The notes under the pieces are model-generated. The model saw only the letters and a list, made by a program, of their open reading frames with translations. It ran no database searches and had not been told where the DNA came from. Both the position numbers and the translations under genes were made by a program. 64,000 nt of DNA from Turnera subulata (lineage: Eukaryota > Streptophyta > Magnoliopsida > Malpighiales > Passifloraceae). Of this stretch, positions 1-10,471 are shown one piece after another (the first letter of the stretch is position 1; each line of letters starts with the position of its first letter). The stretch spans positions 22,389 to 86,388 of the forward strand of contig JAKUCV010004356.1 of NCBI GenBank assembly GCA_028386065.3, written 5' to 3'.

Positions 1-2357
1 TTACAGACCCATATGCTAATCCGCATATAGCATGATATCCCGCATGCAAACCCGAGGGGTATCACTTTCCGCTCGAACCAACCGGTCATCAGCACACAGT
101 AGCCTATCTTCTACTGTACATTATCTTTATTTACAAGTTATGAGTTTATGTATGCCAAGAGTTGTGATCTAACAGGGTTGTGTGAATAATCAACTCAATC
201 AAATATCCGGGTCTCCGACCCACAGTACATCACACAAAACACCCAAAATCACTCCACATGTTATATTCCATAACAATCCAAATATCATGCTCATAAGCAA
301 ATAGTACACTTAGGCACACAATACGGATCACAGCATGTTAGCAAACAGGGCATGCAACTCAAACAGACCAATCCAACAGGCTCATGCATACAAACATAAA
401 AAGACGTATAAAGTCACCTCTACGACGATTGTCCTGTGGAGCTTTTCCCAAAACAGATCCTCCAGCTCCCGAGGTATTACCCGTGCCTGAATACCGACAC
501 ACACAAATATTACAAAACAATTACAACCAAAACGTGCATGCATGATTACTAAATGCTCAACTGAATTAAACCCGTCCCTAACTAGCCAATTATGTAATTT
601 CCGGGTCTAAGCCCGACAAGATGTTCTCTCGCCTAAACTCCGAGTATCGGGACCTAAGGTTCTCCGGGCTTAAGCCCATCTAAGTCCATAAGTAGATCCC
701 CGGGCTTATAGCCCATTCGTTATGTTCTTAACAGGTCCCCGGGCCTAAAGCCCATCTAAGTCCAATGGTTATCAAATCAAGTTATAAAAATCACATTACC
801 GGCCTAGGTCCAATTCGGACCAATTTCCACTTAAGAGTTTTTTCCCGAGTCCAAATATTCCCGGCCTATGGTTCTACCCGTGTCGGTAAACTCCCGGCTA
901 TATTCCACAAACTTCCCGTTCTCGATTTCTATTATGTACATTACCAACAATACATAACCCAATCCGAAATTAAAGGTACATGCCATGAATGAATACAAAT
1001 TACACGACAAAGTATACCGTCAAAAGCCGGAATGAAACCTGAGCCTTCGCCGGAAAATTCCCGAGCCTCGCAGAAAAATTCCCGAGCCTCGCCGGAAAAT
1101 TCCCGAGCCTCGCCGGATTCCGGTGAACCTCGCCGAAATTCACCAAAACCACCAGAACGAATCTGTCACAATCCCCCAAACATCCAATTCAACAACACCA
1201 CACTCTCAAGAAAACCAAAACGAATTAATACAAAAGGGTAGTCACTGAAAAGCTTACCGGAAATCACTGCCCAAGAACTGAACCCGAGCCTGTCCAAAAA
1301 CGCAACAACTTTGCTGGCCGAGCCTGTGCAGAAACAGTACACCATTGCCGCACACTGGACCCGAGCTCCAAAGCCTCTGCAGCCCGACGTGATCTGAACC
1401 CGAACCAAGCAACCCACTGTCCGAAAAGGCACCGACAACACCACCAACCTGCAACACAGACCCGCAGCCGCAATCTAGCAGAAACCACCAGCAAACACGA
1501 ACCAACACACCGACCACCGTCCACAAACTAGGCAACACACCCCGACACAACAACAACAAATCTGCAAAACCACCGTCAAACCAAGCCGGAGCAACAGCAC
1601 AAGTCCCCCATCAACCCAATTAATCGAAACCAAACCCGATTAAACAAAACGGCCCAAAGAGAACCGGAAGTGAAAGATGAAGGAAAAGAAAGGGAGAGTC
1701 GGCTTACCCGACTAATGGCAGCGGCGACGGTATGGGGTAATCGGAGAAGAAAGAACCCGGGGCCGTGTGGAGAGGAAAAGAACCAGGCAATGGCGACCGG
1801 TGCTTCAGACATAGCGAGGTCGATTGGGGGAGGATCGAACAGAAACCGTGGGAGAGGGAGAGGAAGAAGAGGGGAAGAAAGAGAGAGAGAGAAGGAAGAG
1901 AGGGAGAAGGGAGAGAGAGAACGAGAGAAGGGAGAAGAAGGTGGTAGCGGCGCCGGATTTGGAGAAGAAGAGAAAATAAGAGAAAAGAGAAAAGGAGGAG
2001 AAAAGAAAAAGAAAAGAAGAAGAGAAGGGAAGTGGCCGGATAGGGTTTGGCCGCCCTAGTGGACGTCCTGTCGTCCGCTTAGGCACGGTCAACCACCCTG
2101 CCTGGTCAACGAGCCCTTCCTTTTTTTTTTTTTAAAACCAAAACGACGTAGTTTCAAATGAAACCACGCTAAACTTCGTGTTTCACCCCGACTCGAATTC
2201 GTTTCCCACGGGACCCGAACCATGAACAATACCCACTTAAAATTGACATTTCCAAGGCATAATAATTTATTTCCTCGACTAAAACTCGAAAATACCTTAA
2301 GGGAAAAATTGGAATAAAAATTTCAAAAATCCCATTAAAAAAATCCGGGGCGTTACA
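1..2357 (-). mobile_element. Family-B LTR, truncated by the window start
   Basis: Read on the minus strand this begins TGTAACGCCCCGGA at 2357. It aligns throughout with the two LTRs of element B (44422-47687 and 51530-54394): the same TE-gene-like GC-rich stretch, a GA-rich stretch around 1850-2030, and the same terminal 300 bases. It is more diverged than those two are from each other, so it is an older copy. The 3' end lies outside the window and no partner LTR is visible, so solo LTR versus part of a full element cannot be decided. Open frames in the GA-rich part are compositional. The right edge abuts pararetroviral sequence directly, suggesting insertion into or beside the viral fragment. 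Confidence 0.85.
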
Positions 2358-3430
2358 CATTGTCTGGGTTAAAGTCCTTGGATCACATCTTCCAGATCGT
2401 GATATCGTAGTTGGTTTTGACATTTATCAAAAGGCCAAATCTCTACAAATCCTACCAAATGGGCTCAAATACAAAAGGGTTTTTAAGCCTTACACGGATC
2501 TCATCAAGATTTATTCATTGGCCCAAGTCCCAAAATCTTTTGAAGCTGTTTGAGACCAACTTCATAAGACTTTTGCAGATTCTCATGCGGATTTTCATCA
2601 TCCTTTTCCATTATGGAAAAACAAGGAGTTCTTTATCTCCTTACCCTTTAAGAAAAATGAAGATGTTAATCCGACAAAAGCCAGTCATCCTGGTATGACT
2701 CCATCAGACTTGGTACTTGCTCGCGAAGAATGCAATTAGTTGCTCTCTTTGAAGTTAATTGAACCCACAAATTCTGAATGGGCATGCCAAGCATTCTATG
2801 TAGAAAAGCGCACAGAAAAATTACGTGGGAAGAAGAGGCTTGTTATTGATTATGAGCCACTTAATTATTTCTTGCGAGATGATAAGTTCCCTATTCCAAA
2901 GATCGAGAATTTGTTTGTTCATCTCAAAGATGCCTTCATTTTCTCCAAATTTGATCTTAAGGCAAGATTCTGGCAACTTGGTATCCACCCAGAGGATCGA
3001 CCAAAAACAACATTTTGCATTCCAGATGCTCAATACCAATAGACGGTTATGCCATTTGGGTTAAAAGTTGCACCTTCTCTTTTCCAAAAGGCCATGACAA
3101 GAATATTCACACCTTCTCTTTTTTTTGGAAGACTTTCAAGCCCTTGTTCAAAAATATGAAATCATGTTGTCTGAGAAGAAAAGTTCTATTGGACAGACAC
3201 AAGTGGATTTTCGAGGCATGCGTATCTCCTCAGGCCACTACATTCCAGGACCACATATTGCACAGGAATTGCTCACCTTTCCTGATGAACCCCTGTCCCT
3301 AAAGGAAATTCAGCAGTTTCTTGGAATTGTCAACTATCTACGCAACTTTATTCCAAAGGTGGCTACTCACACCTTAGCTTTATCAAAGATGTTGAAAAAA
3401 ACTGCTCCACCATGGGGTCCAGAGTAAACC
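2358..3430 (+). pseudogene. Endogenous pararetrovirus polymerase fragment, degenerate
   Basis: Conceptual translation in shifting plus frames resembles the protease-downstream, reverse transcriptase and early RNase H parts of a Caulimoviridae polyprotein. The longest open piece is 2740-3042, with the RT fingers/palm signature VIDY and the FSKFDLKA block. The reading is broken by stops (TGA near 2550, TAG at 3040) and frameshifts. A deletion near 3110-3130 removes the segment that should carry the catalytic YxDD box. The RT thumb and connection resume at 3125-3427 in another frame (block FLGIVNYLR), then stop. This is an inactive integrated copy. Assignment to Caulimoviridae rather than Ty3/gypsy rests on the RT wording and on the promoter-like segment downstream; the genus is not decidable here. 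Confidence 0.75.
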
Positions 3431-3759
3431 ACAGCTGTTCAACAGTTGAAGCAAGTGGCTCACCGGGAAACTCTACCCTGACCTCCACTTCTATAGTTGC
3501 TTCACTGGCAAGACCTCTCATTCCAGAAAGGGTCCCTTCCAACACTGTTCTAATTGAGATATTGAATTGGGCTCGATGGCTTTTTCGTAATGAACCGCCT
3601 CCAGAGCCATCCACTACATCAAGGTCCACACAGACTGACCCAGTTGTACCGAATGATCCAGTGCCATACAGGTCATCTCGGGACCCTGACTCTGATAGTT
3701 ACGATGACATGACAAATCCATATTATGATTGCAATTCAGAGGAGCGAATCAGCAAATAA
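3412..3759 (+). pseudogene. Pararetrovirus polyprotein C-terminal remnant
   Basis: This short open frame continues the viral fragment after most of the RNase H domain has been lost. Its C-terminal half is rich in Ser, Pro, Asp and Thr, with no domain I recognise. Such a low-complexity tail is plausible for the end of a caulimovirid polyprotein. It ends at a TAA shortly before the promoter-like segment, which is the expected order in a caulimovirus genome. It could also be a chance frame in decayed viral DNA. Confidence 0.45.
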
Positions 3760-3880
3760 AGCATAAAGTATATTGTATTATTAAAGTGTGTTAAGTGTGT
3801 TGTACTAAGTGGGTAATGAGTCATCACCCACCTTTGTCTTTTCTTTTGTCTTTTTCAGTTTGTATGTCCATCCTCCCATC

Positions 3881-3938
3881 TATATAAGGGAGCTTGTAAA
3901 TCTTGGAAGGGGGCATTAGAACTCCCATTATCAATAAA
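3881..3938 (+). promoter_or_regulatory. Pararetroviral TATA box and poly(A) signal
   Basis: TATATAAG lies at 3881-3888 and an AATAAA hexamer at 3933-3938, about 50 bases later. Both follow the end of the viral coding remnant. TATA, start site and a nearby polyadenylation signal in the terminally redundant region is the arrangement of caulimovirus pregenomic RNA promoters. Activity of this old copy is unknown. Confidence 0.55.
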
Positions 3939-4631
3939 AACTTGTGTGTTTTATAACCATGTCTTACTAAAACTCTCTCTCTCTTCTCTGAAATCCTTAA
4001 GGTTACATGACTCTTTGCTGTCGAGAGAAGACGAAGCAGTGAGCAAATCTGAAAAGATCCGCCACACTGACGCACGCAAATGGATTGAAAGGGAGAGAAG
4101 CGAGGAGATCCGGTCTCCTTGGGTAACAGGGTTGTTGTATTCAAGCCGATAGGTGCATCAAACCGTTTAATTCAAACAGCCGAGTTCGTGAGCTCAACGA
4201 GCATAGCGGTCACCCACGATTGTCAGTCATACCACCACGGTAGAGAGTTGCGAAAAAAATGGACCCACTTAGTGGCCGGATCCAGAGAAGAGGCGAGCAG
4301 AAGGCCGCTAGAGTCAGAAAGTTGTGTCGATATGGAAGAATTTTCGCTGGTAATATTCATGTAGTTATAATACTCGGTAAGGCCTATTATAAGTAACATG
4401 TTTGGTATTGTTTATTAGTTATAAATTATAAGGTGAAATCTTCAATTAGAGTTTCATGTTTTATTTTTCAGTTCTTGGCAATAACTTTACTATGTTTTTT
4501 TTCTATGTTGTCATGGAATTCAAGGAGCAGTATGTATTCAATAGACAAGCACTCCAGTTTTGCATCTATGCTTTATGAAAAGAGAGCCCTGAGAGTTCTG
4601 CATCTGTGCTTTACGAAATTAGAGCCCCGAG
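3939..4631. other. Probable viral leader remnant, then unassigned AT-rich DNA
   Basis: From 3939 to roughly 4350 there are only short frames with stops. This fits the untranslated leader of the pararetrovirus, but no primer-binding match is convincing. From 4360 on I see AT-rich sequence with a small imperfect tandem repeat of about 40 bases (about 4553-4631, GCATCT-TGCTTTA-GAAA units). Confidence 0.35.
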
Positions 4632-4974
4632 TGTCATGGGGTCATTACCCTCTCCCCAAAAGGTCAACCTAGTGGGGTGTGCAGCACCCCTGTATATATG
4701 GCCCAAGACCTTCCCCTTCCTTTCCGATGTGGGATTCTGTCACATTCTCCCCCACCGAATCCGACGACGCCCCCGTCGTCGACCGGGCACCCTGCCTACT
4801 CCGTCCCCACGGAGAGCTTGGCGTGACATCGGAGTTGGGTCGGGTCAGCTCCGCTACCACTTGTCATGGGGTCATTACCCTCTCCCCAAAAGGTCAACCT
4901 AGTGGGGTGTGCAGTACCCCTGTATATATGGCCCAAGACCTTCCCCTTCCTTTTCGATGTGGGATTCCGTCACA
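4632..4974 (-). mobile_element. TRIM (terminal-repeat retrotransposon in miniature)
   Basis: Two direct repeats of 113 bp (4632-4744 and 4862-4974), almost identical, enclose 117 bp. Read on the minus strand each repeat starts TGTGAC and ends in CA. The right-hand repeat is followed by TGGTAGCGGAGC, a primer-binding site, and the left-hand repeat is preceded by the polypurine GGTGGGGGAGAA. The element is 343 bp and has no coding capacity, as is usual for TRIMs, so it depends on proteins from another element. Flanking 5-mers CCGAG and CTGAG differ at one position and probably are the target-site duplication. The TGTGAC...CCCACATCG start resembles known plant TRIM families. Confidence 0.9.
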
Positions 4975-5382
4975 CTGAGAGTCCTAATCGATTGGCTACT
5001 TCTCTTGCTGCTTTCCTCCAAAGAAGAAACTCGCTAAATATATGGTTGAGGTATTTGAGATGCTAAATGAGACAATCTCATTAATTTATTTAGTTCTCAA
5101 TAGGTTAATGCTGATCTCCCAGATGAGTGTTGGGAAAACTTTTGGTTTGTAGATAGAAGATTAGATTACCAATTGATCACTAACTTATTCGATGCCTAGA
5201 AGCACTAAAGGGGAACACAGCCACACAATTGCTCCGTTTGAAATGACGTAAAGTTTATTATGTGGAAAGAGGAACTGCATGAATAAGTTTTCCGGAGGCA
5301 GTTTCAAATTATTAGTTTAATGCATCACCTGCTCCCTTATACAATTAATGCACGGTATAGAATTTCTATCTAATGATGCTTC
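4975..5382. other. Unassigned intergenic DNA
   Basis: There are no open frames with recognisable content and no repeat structure that I can name. Composition is AT-rich like the host intergenic DNA further right. Confidence 0.5.
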
Positions 5383-5393
5383 GAAATGATACT

Positions 5394-5696
5394 ATAGCCT
5401 TTCGCCTGCCTGCCATCTCTAGGACTCGGGTTCAAGTCCAGAGCTTCCAGTCAAGCCCCATAATAGTGTGATGCGGCCGAATATGGCCTTCCACACTGTG
5501 GGTGGTGGCCGTTGAGCCCGGGATCTCCCCGATACTATGACACGTAGCAGGCAAGGGTGTCCACTGGTGCCCCGGTGGGCGGTCTCTTCTATGAGGAGGG
5601 TCTAATATCAGGATGTAACCGGTATTGACTGGGGCCTGGATCAATGGGGCAATAATGACACCACTGATGCTTTTTTTTTGTCAACAAAAAAGAAAA
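5394..5696 (+). mobile_element. tRNA-derived SINE with perfect TSD
   Basis: The head contains a pol III box-B-like GGGTTCAAGTCC at about 5427. The body is GC-rich and tRNA-unrelated, and the tail is a T-rich then A-rich run (5671-5696). The unit is bracketed by an 11-bp perfect direct repeat GAAATGATACT (5383-5393 and 5697-5707), the signature of LINE-mediated insertion. SINEs are transcribed by pol III from the internal promoter and use LINE proteins. The length of about 300 bp is normal. Confidence 0.85.
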
Positions 5697-5707
5697 GAAA
5701 TGATACT

Positions 5708-5866
5708 GTAAGCGGCTTGGTTTCGCTTAAGCGAGGTCTTGGGTTCGAGTCCTCGTGTACGCAGAAAATCCCCATTGGGAGACTCACCCATCATACCCAG
5801 ATGCGCGACGCGGGTCGACCGGATTAGTCGGGGCAAAGCTCTGGATACCGGATGGGAAACCAAAAA
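5708..5866 (+). mobile_element. Second tRNA-derived SINE (Au-like)
   Basis: Contains box-B-like GGGTTCGAGTCC and a 3' body with GGGTCGACCGGATTAGTC and a terminal GGATACCGGATGG, wording like the 3' part of Au-type plant SINEs. Its 5' end coincides with the TSD of the neighbouring SINE, so the first SINE probably landed in or at the head of this older one. The 3' end is not clearly bounded. Confidence 0.6.
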
Positions 5867-6021
5867 ATATACTATTTAACCTCATATATGGAAGTCATCT
5901 CTGGAACTCCTAATAAAAATTATTTTGCATAATTTTTACTATTAATTAATTGATTAATATAATCATTAATATTATTATAATTCAAGCATATCCCGAGCAA
6001 CGCTGGGGCTACTTTTTCTAG
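5867..6021 (+). mobile_element. Helitron-type 3' terminus
   Basis: AT-rich DNA ends with a short hairpin (CCCGAGC-AAC-GCTGGGG, 5992-6008) followed by CTAG at 6018-6021 and then a T. A hairpin a little upstream of CTRR inserted before T is the Helitron 3' signature. The hairpin has one mismatch. The matching 5' TC end is not identified, so the left boundary given is arbitrary. Confidence 0.45.
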
Positions 6022-6098
6022 TTATACTATATACTAAAACACGAATCATACTTCAAAAATAAGTCAAGTGTTTTACCTTTATACCCTCTAGCTTCTAC

Positions 6099-8666
6099 TG
6101 TAACAGCCCGGGTAAAATTTTGGATTTTTACCGGGACTGTAGAAGTCGTTTTACCGTGATTTACTGTTGAATTAATCTTGGGTAATTAATTCAAGGTAAA
6201 TCGGGAGTCGCTTTCAAAACCGAGGGTTTTCCTGCGCTCGTGATTTTTCCGTGGATTTATCAGAACTAAGTTGGTATTTTTCGGGTTTCGGAATTTCTCG
6301 GAAAATCACACCGGAAAATAAGAGAAAAAAAAAGAGAAGGAAAAACAAAGAAAATCAGAAAAGAAAAGAAAAAAAGAAAATAGAAGAAAAGAAAAAAGTT
6401 ACAGAAAATGAAAAAAAATGAGGAACCGGGCCACTGTTCATCGTCACCTCCACCGTCACTGTGCTCGCCGTGACGATCCGTGCCGTTTCGAGCTCCACCG
6501 CTGCCATCAGCACGCTCGCCGTGCCATCGCGAGCTCACCCCCGTCGTCGCCGAGCTGATACGCCGCCGGAGCCGCCCTGACGCGCCTTAGACCCGTCGGC
6601 AGACCCGCGGATCTGCCTCTCCTCCGCCCTGCTCAGCCACCGCGCCGCCTCGCGCCAAGGTTGCACCGCCCATGGAGTCACCTCAGCGTGCCGACCTTGC
6701 GGCAGCGTCTTCCTCGCGCTCGCCTTCCTTCTCCCGCCGTCGCGCTGCGTCAACCCGAGGTGAGTAGCCCGCGACCCGCGTCCGACCCGTTTCGACTGGT
6801 CGGGTCGCGCCTAGGTCCTGTTTAGTTTGGGCTGGGTTTTGCGTGGGTTGGGTTGAGAGGTGTTGGGCCGGGCTGGGCGTGGGCCTGTGTTCGGGCCTGC
6901 TGCCTTGGTCTGGGCCGACACTATTCAGCCCAGTCCGATTTATTTTATTTTATTTTATTTTAAATTTAACAAAACTATATATATATTTTCTGGTATATAA
7001 ATTTTGAAAAAAAAATTATATAGTTATTTTGAGGAAATTGTGGCCAATCTAATTCTGGTATTTTGAATAAAATATAAATACATTTACTTTGATAAATAAT
7101 TAAGTTTTGTTTTGGAAAAACTAATATTACTTGGAAAAATATATAAATATCATGAAATTAATTTCTGGAAATTTAATATATGCATTATTTTCTCTGGAAA
7201 TTATAGTTGAGGAATTTATATATATATAGGTACTTTGGAAACTAAAGGTAATTATATTTTGTGTTGGAAATAATACTATATATTGAGAAAAAGATAAATA
7301 CTATATATGTATTTTCTAGAAATTATAAATAGGTTATTATTTTTCTGGAAAATTATGATGATTATTATTTTGGAAGATTATAATTATTTTATGAAAATAT
7401 TTTGAAAAATAGTTTTAATTAAAGTATGGTACCGAAGTAGTATTCGGAAATACGTACGGTTAATATTTTCGGTAAAAGATGGAAATAACGGATATGAATC
7501 GGGATGGGATTAATTCGCAGTTTGGGCATCATAGTATACCAATTATGTGCATTTATGTGTATATGTTGTTTTGATGTTTAAGTTTGGATATCGGGTAGTT
7601 TCCTGAGGAGCCGGCGTCGGACCGGTCATTATTTCCGGAGTTGAGCAATCGGCCAAGGTGAGGATGGATTTCCTTCGATATGTGCCTATATTACTCGGTT
7701 ATTGTGTTAGTTGATTATTGCACTGTTGGTTGCATTGTTGTGATTGTTGTCGGGATGTTTATCCCAGTATTTGGTTTGGGTATTTTGGGATGTTTATCCC
7801 CGTGTTGATTTTCTGTGTCCTTTGGATTAAGTATAACGGACTAATAATAAATTGTGAAAGGATGTCGATCCTTGATTTTGGATAGGGATGTCTATCCCGG
7901 TATCCTGATTAGGGATGTCGATCCCTACGATTTGGTTTTGACGACGATAAATAATTGTCACGTGGTAAGTAGAGGTACGACCGGATGGTTAGTGACTGTT
8001 TTGTGGTGGCCATGATCTGGGTTCGTGTGATAAGCATGTCTATGCTTGGGATGTCTATCCCGGTTTGTTATATTTGGGATGCCTATCCCTGGGTTCTTTT
8101 TGATCTGGCACCAGGAACAGGTTGATAACCTGGTACGGCCCTAGCTTATCCGTGACCGGCGCGGAAAAGATAAAATTGGATAATTGGATTTTACTTGAGT
8201 CTTTTCGGTTTTGGACCGGTTTTGGGTCGAGTCTTTTGGTTGGGCTGTTTAGCCCGTGTTTTTGACTTGAGTAATTTCAGTGTTCATATTGATGGTCTTT
8301 CCTTCGTCGGTGAGCACTTCGGACTCACCCCTCACCTGCGGGCTTTCATCTCGTAGGATGAGTTACTTTTGGTACAGGTTGATGCATTCCAGACAGGCTG
8401 CAGCGTTATCCCTTGGACAGGGCTTGGATCCATAGTTTGCATCAGTGTCGCATACAGTGTTTAGTGAGTTGTTAAGTCTTCCGCTGTGCATTATTTTGTT
8501 ATTATTGGGCCATTGGGCCGATTATGTTATTGCTGACGTTATTATTTTTGGGCTGTTGAGCCCGTGTTACTGTTGTATACACTGTATGCTGGGTTCATTT
8601 TGGTTGGGTCGCCACAGTTCCGGCACGTGTTTACTGTGTACGGTAAATACGGGTCGGGGCGTTTCA
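6099..8666 (+). repeat. Element A 5' LTR (family A), promoter deleted
   Basis: Runs TGTAACAGCCCGGG to GGGGCGTTTCA. Order of parts: inverted-repeat-rich head, short purine tract, GC-rich block (6420-6920), AT-rich block (about 6930-7490), a conserved block around 7500-7700, then an array of short dyads (7752-8089), then a tail shared by all copies. Relative to the 3' LTR it lacks about 300 bp between 6319 and 6320. That segment in the 3' LTR (about 11258-11556) contains the TATA box and most of the purine tract. This LTR should therefore be a poor promoter. Confidence 0.88.
7752..8135 (+). repeat. Array of eight short dyads (GGGAT-N4-ATCCC type)
   Basis: Units at 7752-7765, 7787-7800, 7858-7873, 7885-7898, 7911-7926, 8032-8047, 8048-8061 and 8076-8089. 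Most are GGGAT-GTYK-ATCCC. One has AAGGAT/ATCCTT arms and one AAGCAT/ATGCTT arms, so arm changes are paired and symmetry is kept. A further perfect dyad CAGGTT-GAT-AACCTG follows at 8121-8135. All family-A LTRs in the window carry this block. Function is unknown: dyad binding sites or RNA hairpins are both possible. Confidence 0.8.
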
Positions 8667-8687
8667 TTTTGGTAGCGGAGCGGGCGT
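8667..8687 (+). promoter_or_regulatory. Primer-binding site of element A
   Basis: TGGTAGCGGAGCGGGC lies just after the 5' LTR. It matches the common initiator-Met-type site TGGTATCAGAGC at 10 of the first 12 bases. The identical motif follows the 5' LTR of element B and, over TGGTAGCGGAGC, the TRIM. Confidence 0.75.
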
Positions 8688-8780
8688 TAGGTCTTGTTGG
8701 ACAGTCTTTGTGTGTTTGTTGTCTTGTTTGCATAGTTCGCTCCATTTGTTTATTATTTTATGTCATTTAGTTAGTGCATT

Positions 8781-8870
8781 ATGGATCCAGTCAAGGGACG
8801 CCAGCTGTCGCGGAACATACACATAAGAGGTAATGATGCCATAAATAAGCGAAAATATAAATATTATTAA
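8781..8870 (+). pseudogene. gag start remnant of element A
   Basis: An ATG 115 bases after the primer-binding site opens a 29-codon frame starting MDP, as the intact gag of element B does, then reaches TAA in AT-rich sequence. The position and first residues suggest the stump of a deleted gag. The match is too short to prove it. Confidence 0.4.
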
Positions 8871-8969
8871 TAATACTGATATTTTGAGTACAAAGGGAAA
8901 TATTAATATTTTGATTACAAACCGAAATATTACACTGATATTTGATATTTTATAAAAATTAAAATACAT

Positions 8970-9652
8970 TTAACGATTTGGAACGACGTTGACACGGAAA
9001 CTGTTTGGGTCGCTGTTGATGCTGACCGTGACTCTGTCGCTCCAAGAGAACCACATGCCGCCCCTGTCGCTTTGGCCAGGAATCTCGAACCGGTTAGCTT
9101 GAGGGAACCGGAGTGGGATGAGACCGTGATCGTCCCGTGGTTGCCACTGTGTCTCCGTCAGAAGAACCATGTTCGGCTTATATTGGTTCTTCAAGTCCCT
9201 CAGGGTACGCGAGAACTCCTGGGCACGCCTTGCAACTCCTCTGCAGTTCCACACCAGTAGTCGCGCCTTTGGCCAGGTTGGAGGTAGCCGAGTCATTCTA
9301 GGCATGCTCTGAACGTCATCGAGAGTTGGTAGTAGGCGCCTTGCTCCACAGTCTGGCAAGTGGACTCCAGGTTGAACTTCTGAAGCCTTTCGGAGATGAA
9401 GAACATGACGGAGTTTGTCGATTCGTAGTAGGATGTCCTCAGAGTGCCATGGTCCTCTAGGAAGAACACCTCTTCCATTGGAGTGACGAAGAACCGCGAT
9501 GAGTAGAGCTCGTCGACAAAGACTAGACGCGGCATTCTGCCGAGCTCGTTCGGTAGCTCTTCAGCGCGTTCGTTGACCATGCTGTAGGCTAGACGATTCC
9601 TTCTGCCAAGGTTGGCACCTTCGACAAAGAAGATTGATGAGGGAGCATGCAT
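8970..9652 (-). pseudogene. Antisense aORF2 of element A, one frameshift
   Basis: Runs opposite to the LTRs. The first 119 codons from the ATG at 9652 and the remaining ~118 codons (from about 9330 to 8970) lie in two frames. Together they match the intact 227-residue aORF2 of element B closely over the whole length and end at the same residues (VNVVPNR). A single 1-base loss near 9315 explains the break. The N-terminal half is an unrecognised domain. The C-terminal ~100 residues resemble the start of a LINE APE endonuclease: LLVWNCRG, then LTET, then a GGMW strand, with the later catalytic Asp/His segments absent. A TATAAAA box lies about 115 bases upstream on the minus strand (about 9766-9772). 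Function unknown. Confidence 0.7.
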
Positions 9653-10471
9653 CGTGTTCTGGAAGCGAGTATTTTGTTTTTCTGAGCGTTTGGGTTTTGT
9701 TTTCTTTTTGAGCGTTTTGTTGCTTTTAAAATGCTTTTGATGATTTACACATCACCGCTCCGTCTTTTATACTCTTATGGGGAGCGTGATTACCATTTTT
9801 GATTTTCAAGCTTTTGCTTTTTGAAAATTTACCGTTGCTTTCATTTATTGCTTGGTCACTTTACGCGTTTTTTGGACTACCGTGCCAGAGTTTTTCAGCC
9901 TATTTCCATCACATACTTTTCTTTCGCTCTGGCTACCTTGTCTTTTCTTTCCATGGTCTTGCTATATTTTTCTTGCATCTTTTATCACTTGCATCCGTGA
10001 CTGTTGAGGCCAGATGGATGGGACCGTGCCTCGAGTAGAGTACATGTGCGACAAGGTTACAGCTGTTCAGACATCGTGGAGAGATACGAGACGAAACAGA
10101 CGTTTTTGGCTCATGCGGAAATTGTGAACAAGTGGGTATCGTGTCTTTCGAGGGACACAGGACGTGTTCGTGATCGTCACCGTCAGCTGTGTACGTTACG
10201 TTTCTCGGGATTGAGGATGTCTACGATCGATCTAGGGCGCCGAGCATGAAAAATGTTTTATTTTAATTCCTTTTGTTTTGATTTTGTTAAACGAGTTTTA
10301 ATTTTTGATTTTTTTATGTTTGATTCTACATTTTTATTGTTAAGTTTTATTTTACTTTGAGATGTTTTATTTTCCATTTAACAAGAGATATCATAACACA
10401 AGAATTTTTGATTTAAAAAGGAAATTTATTTTATTAATATCATAATGGTTTTACAACGGAGAAGAAGTACT
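9653..10471. other. Spacer between the antisense genes of element A
   Basis: Holds the TATA box of aORF2 (minus strand, about 9766-9772) and a segment at 10020-10200 clearly related to 48600-48790 of element B (shared AAGTGGGTA-CGTGTC-TTCGAGG wording). A plus frame across the latter (10004-10249) is related to a minus frame in element B, but I cannot tell coding from regulatory conservation. The rest is AT-rich. Confidence 0.5.
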
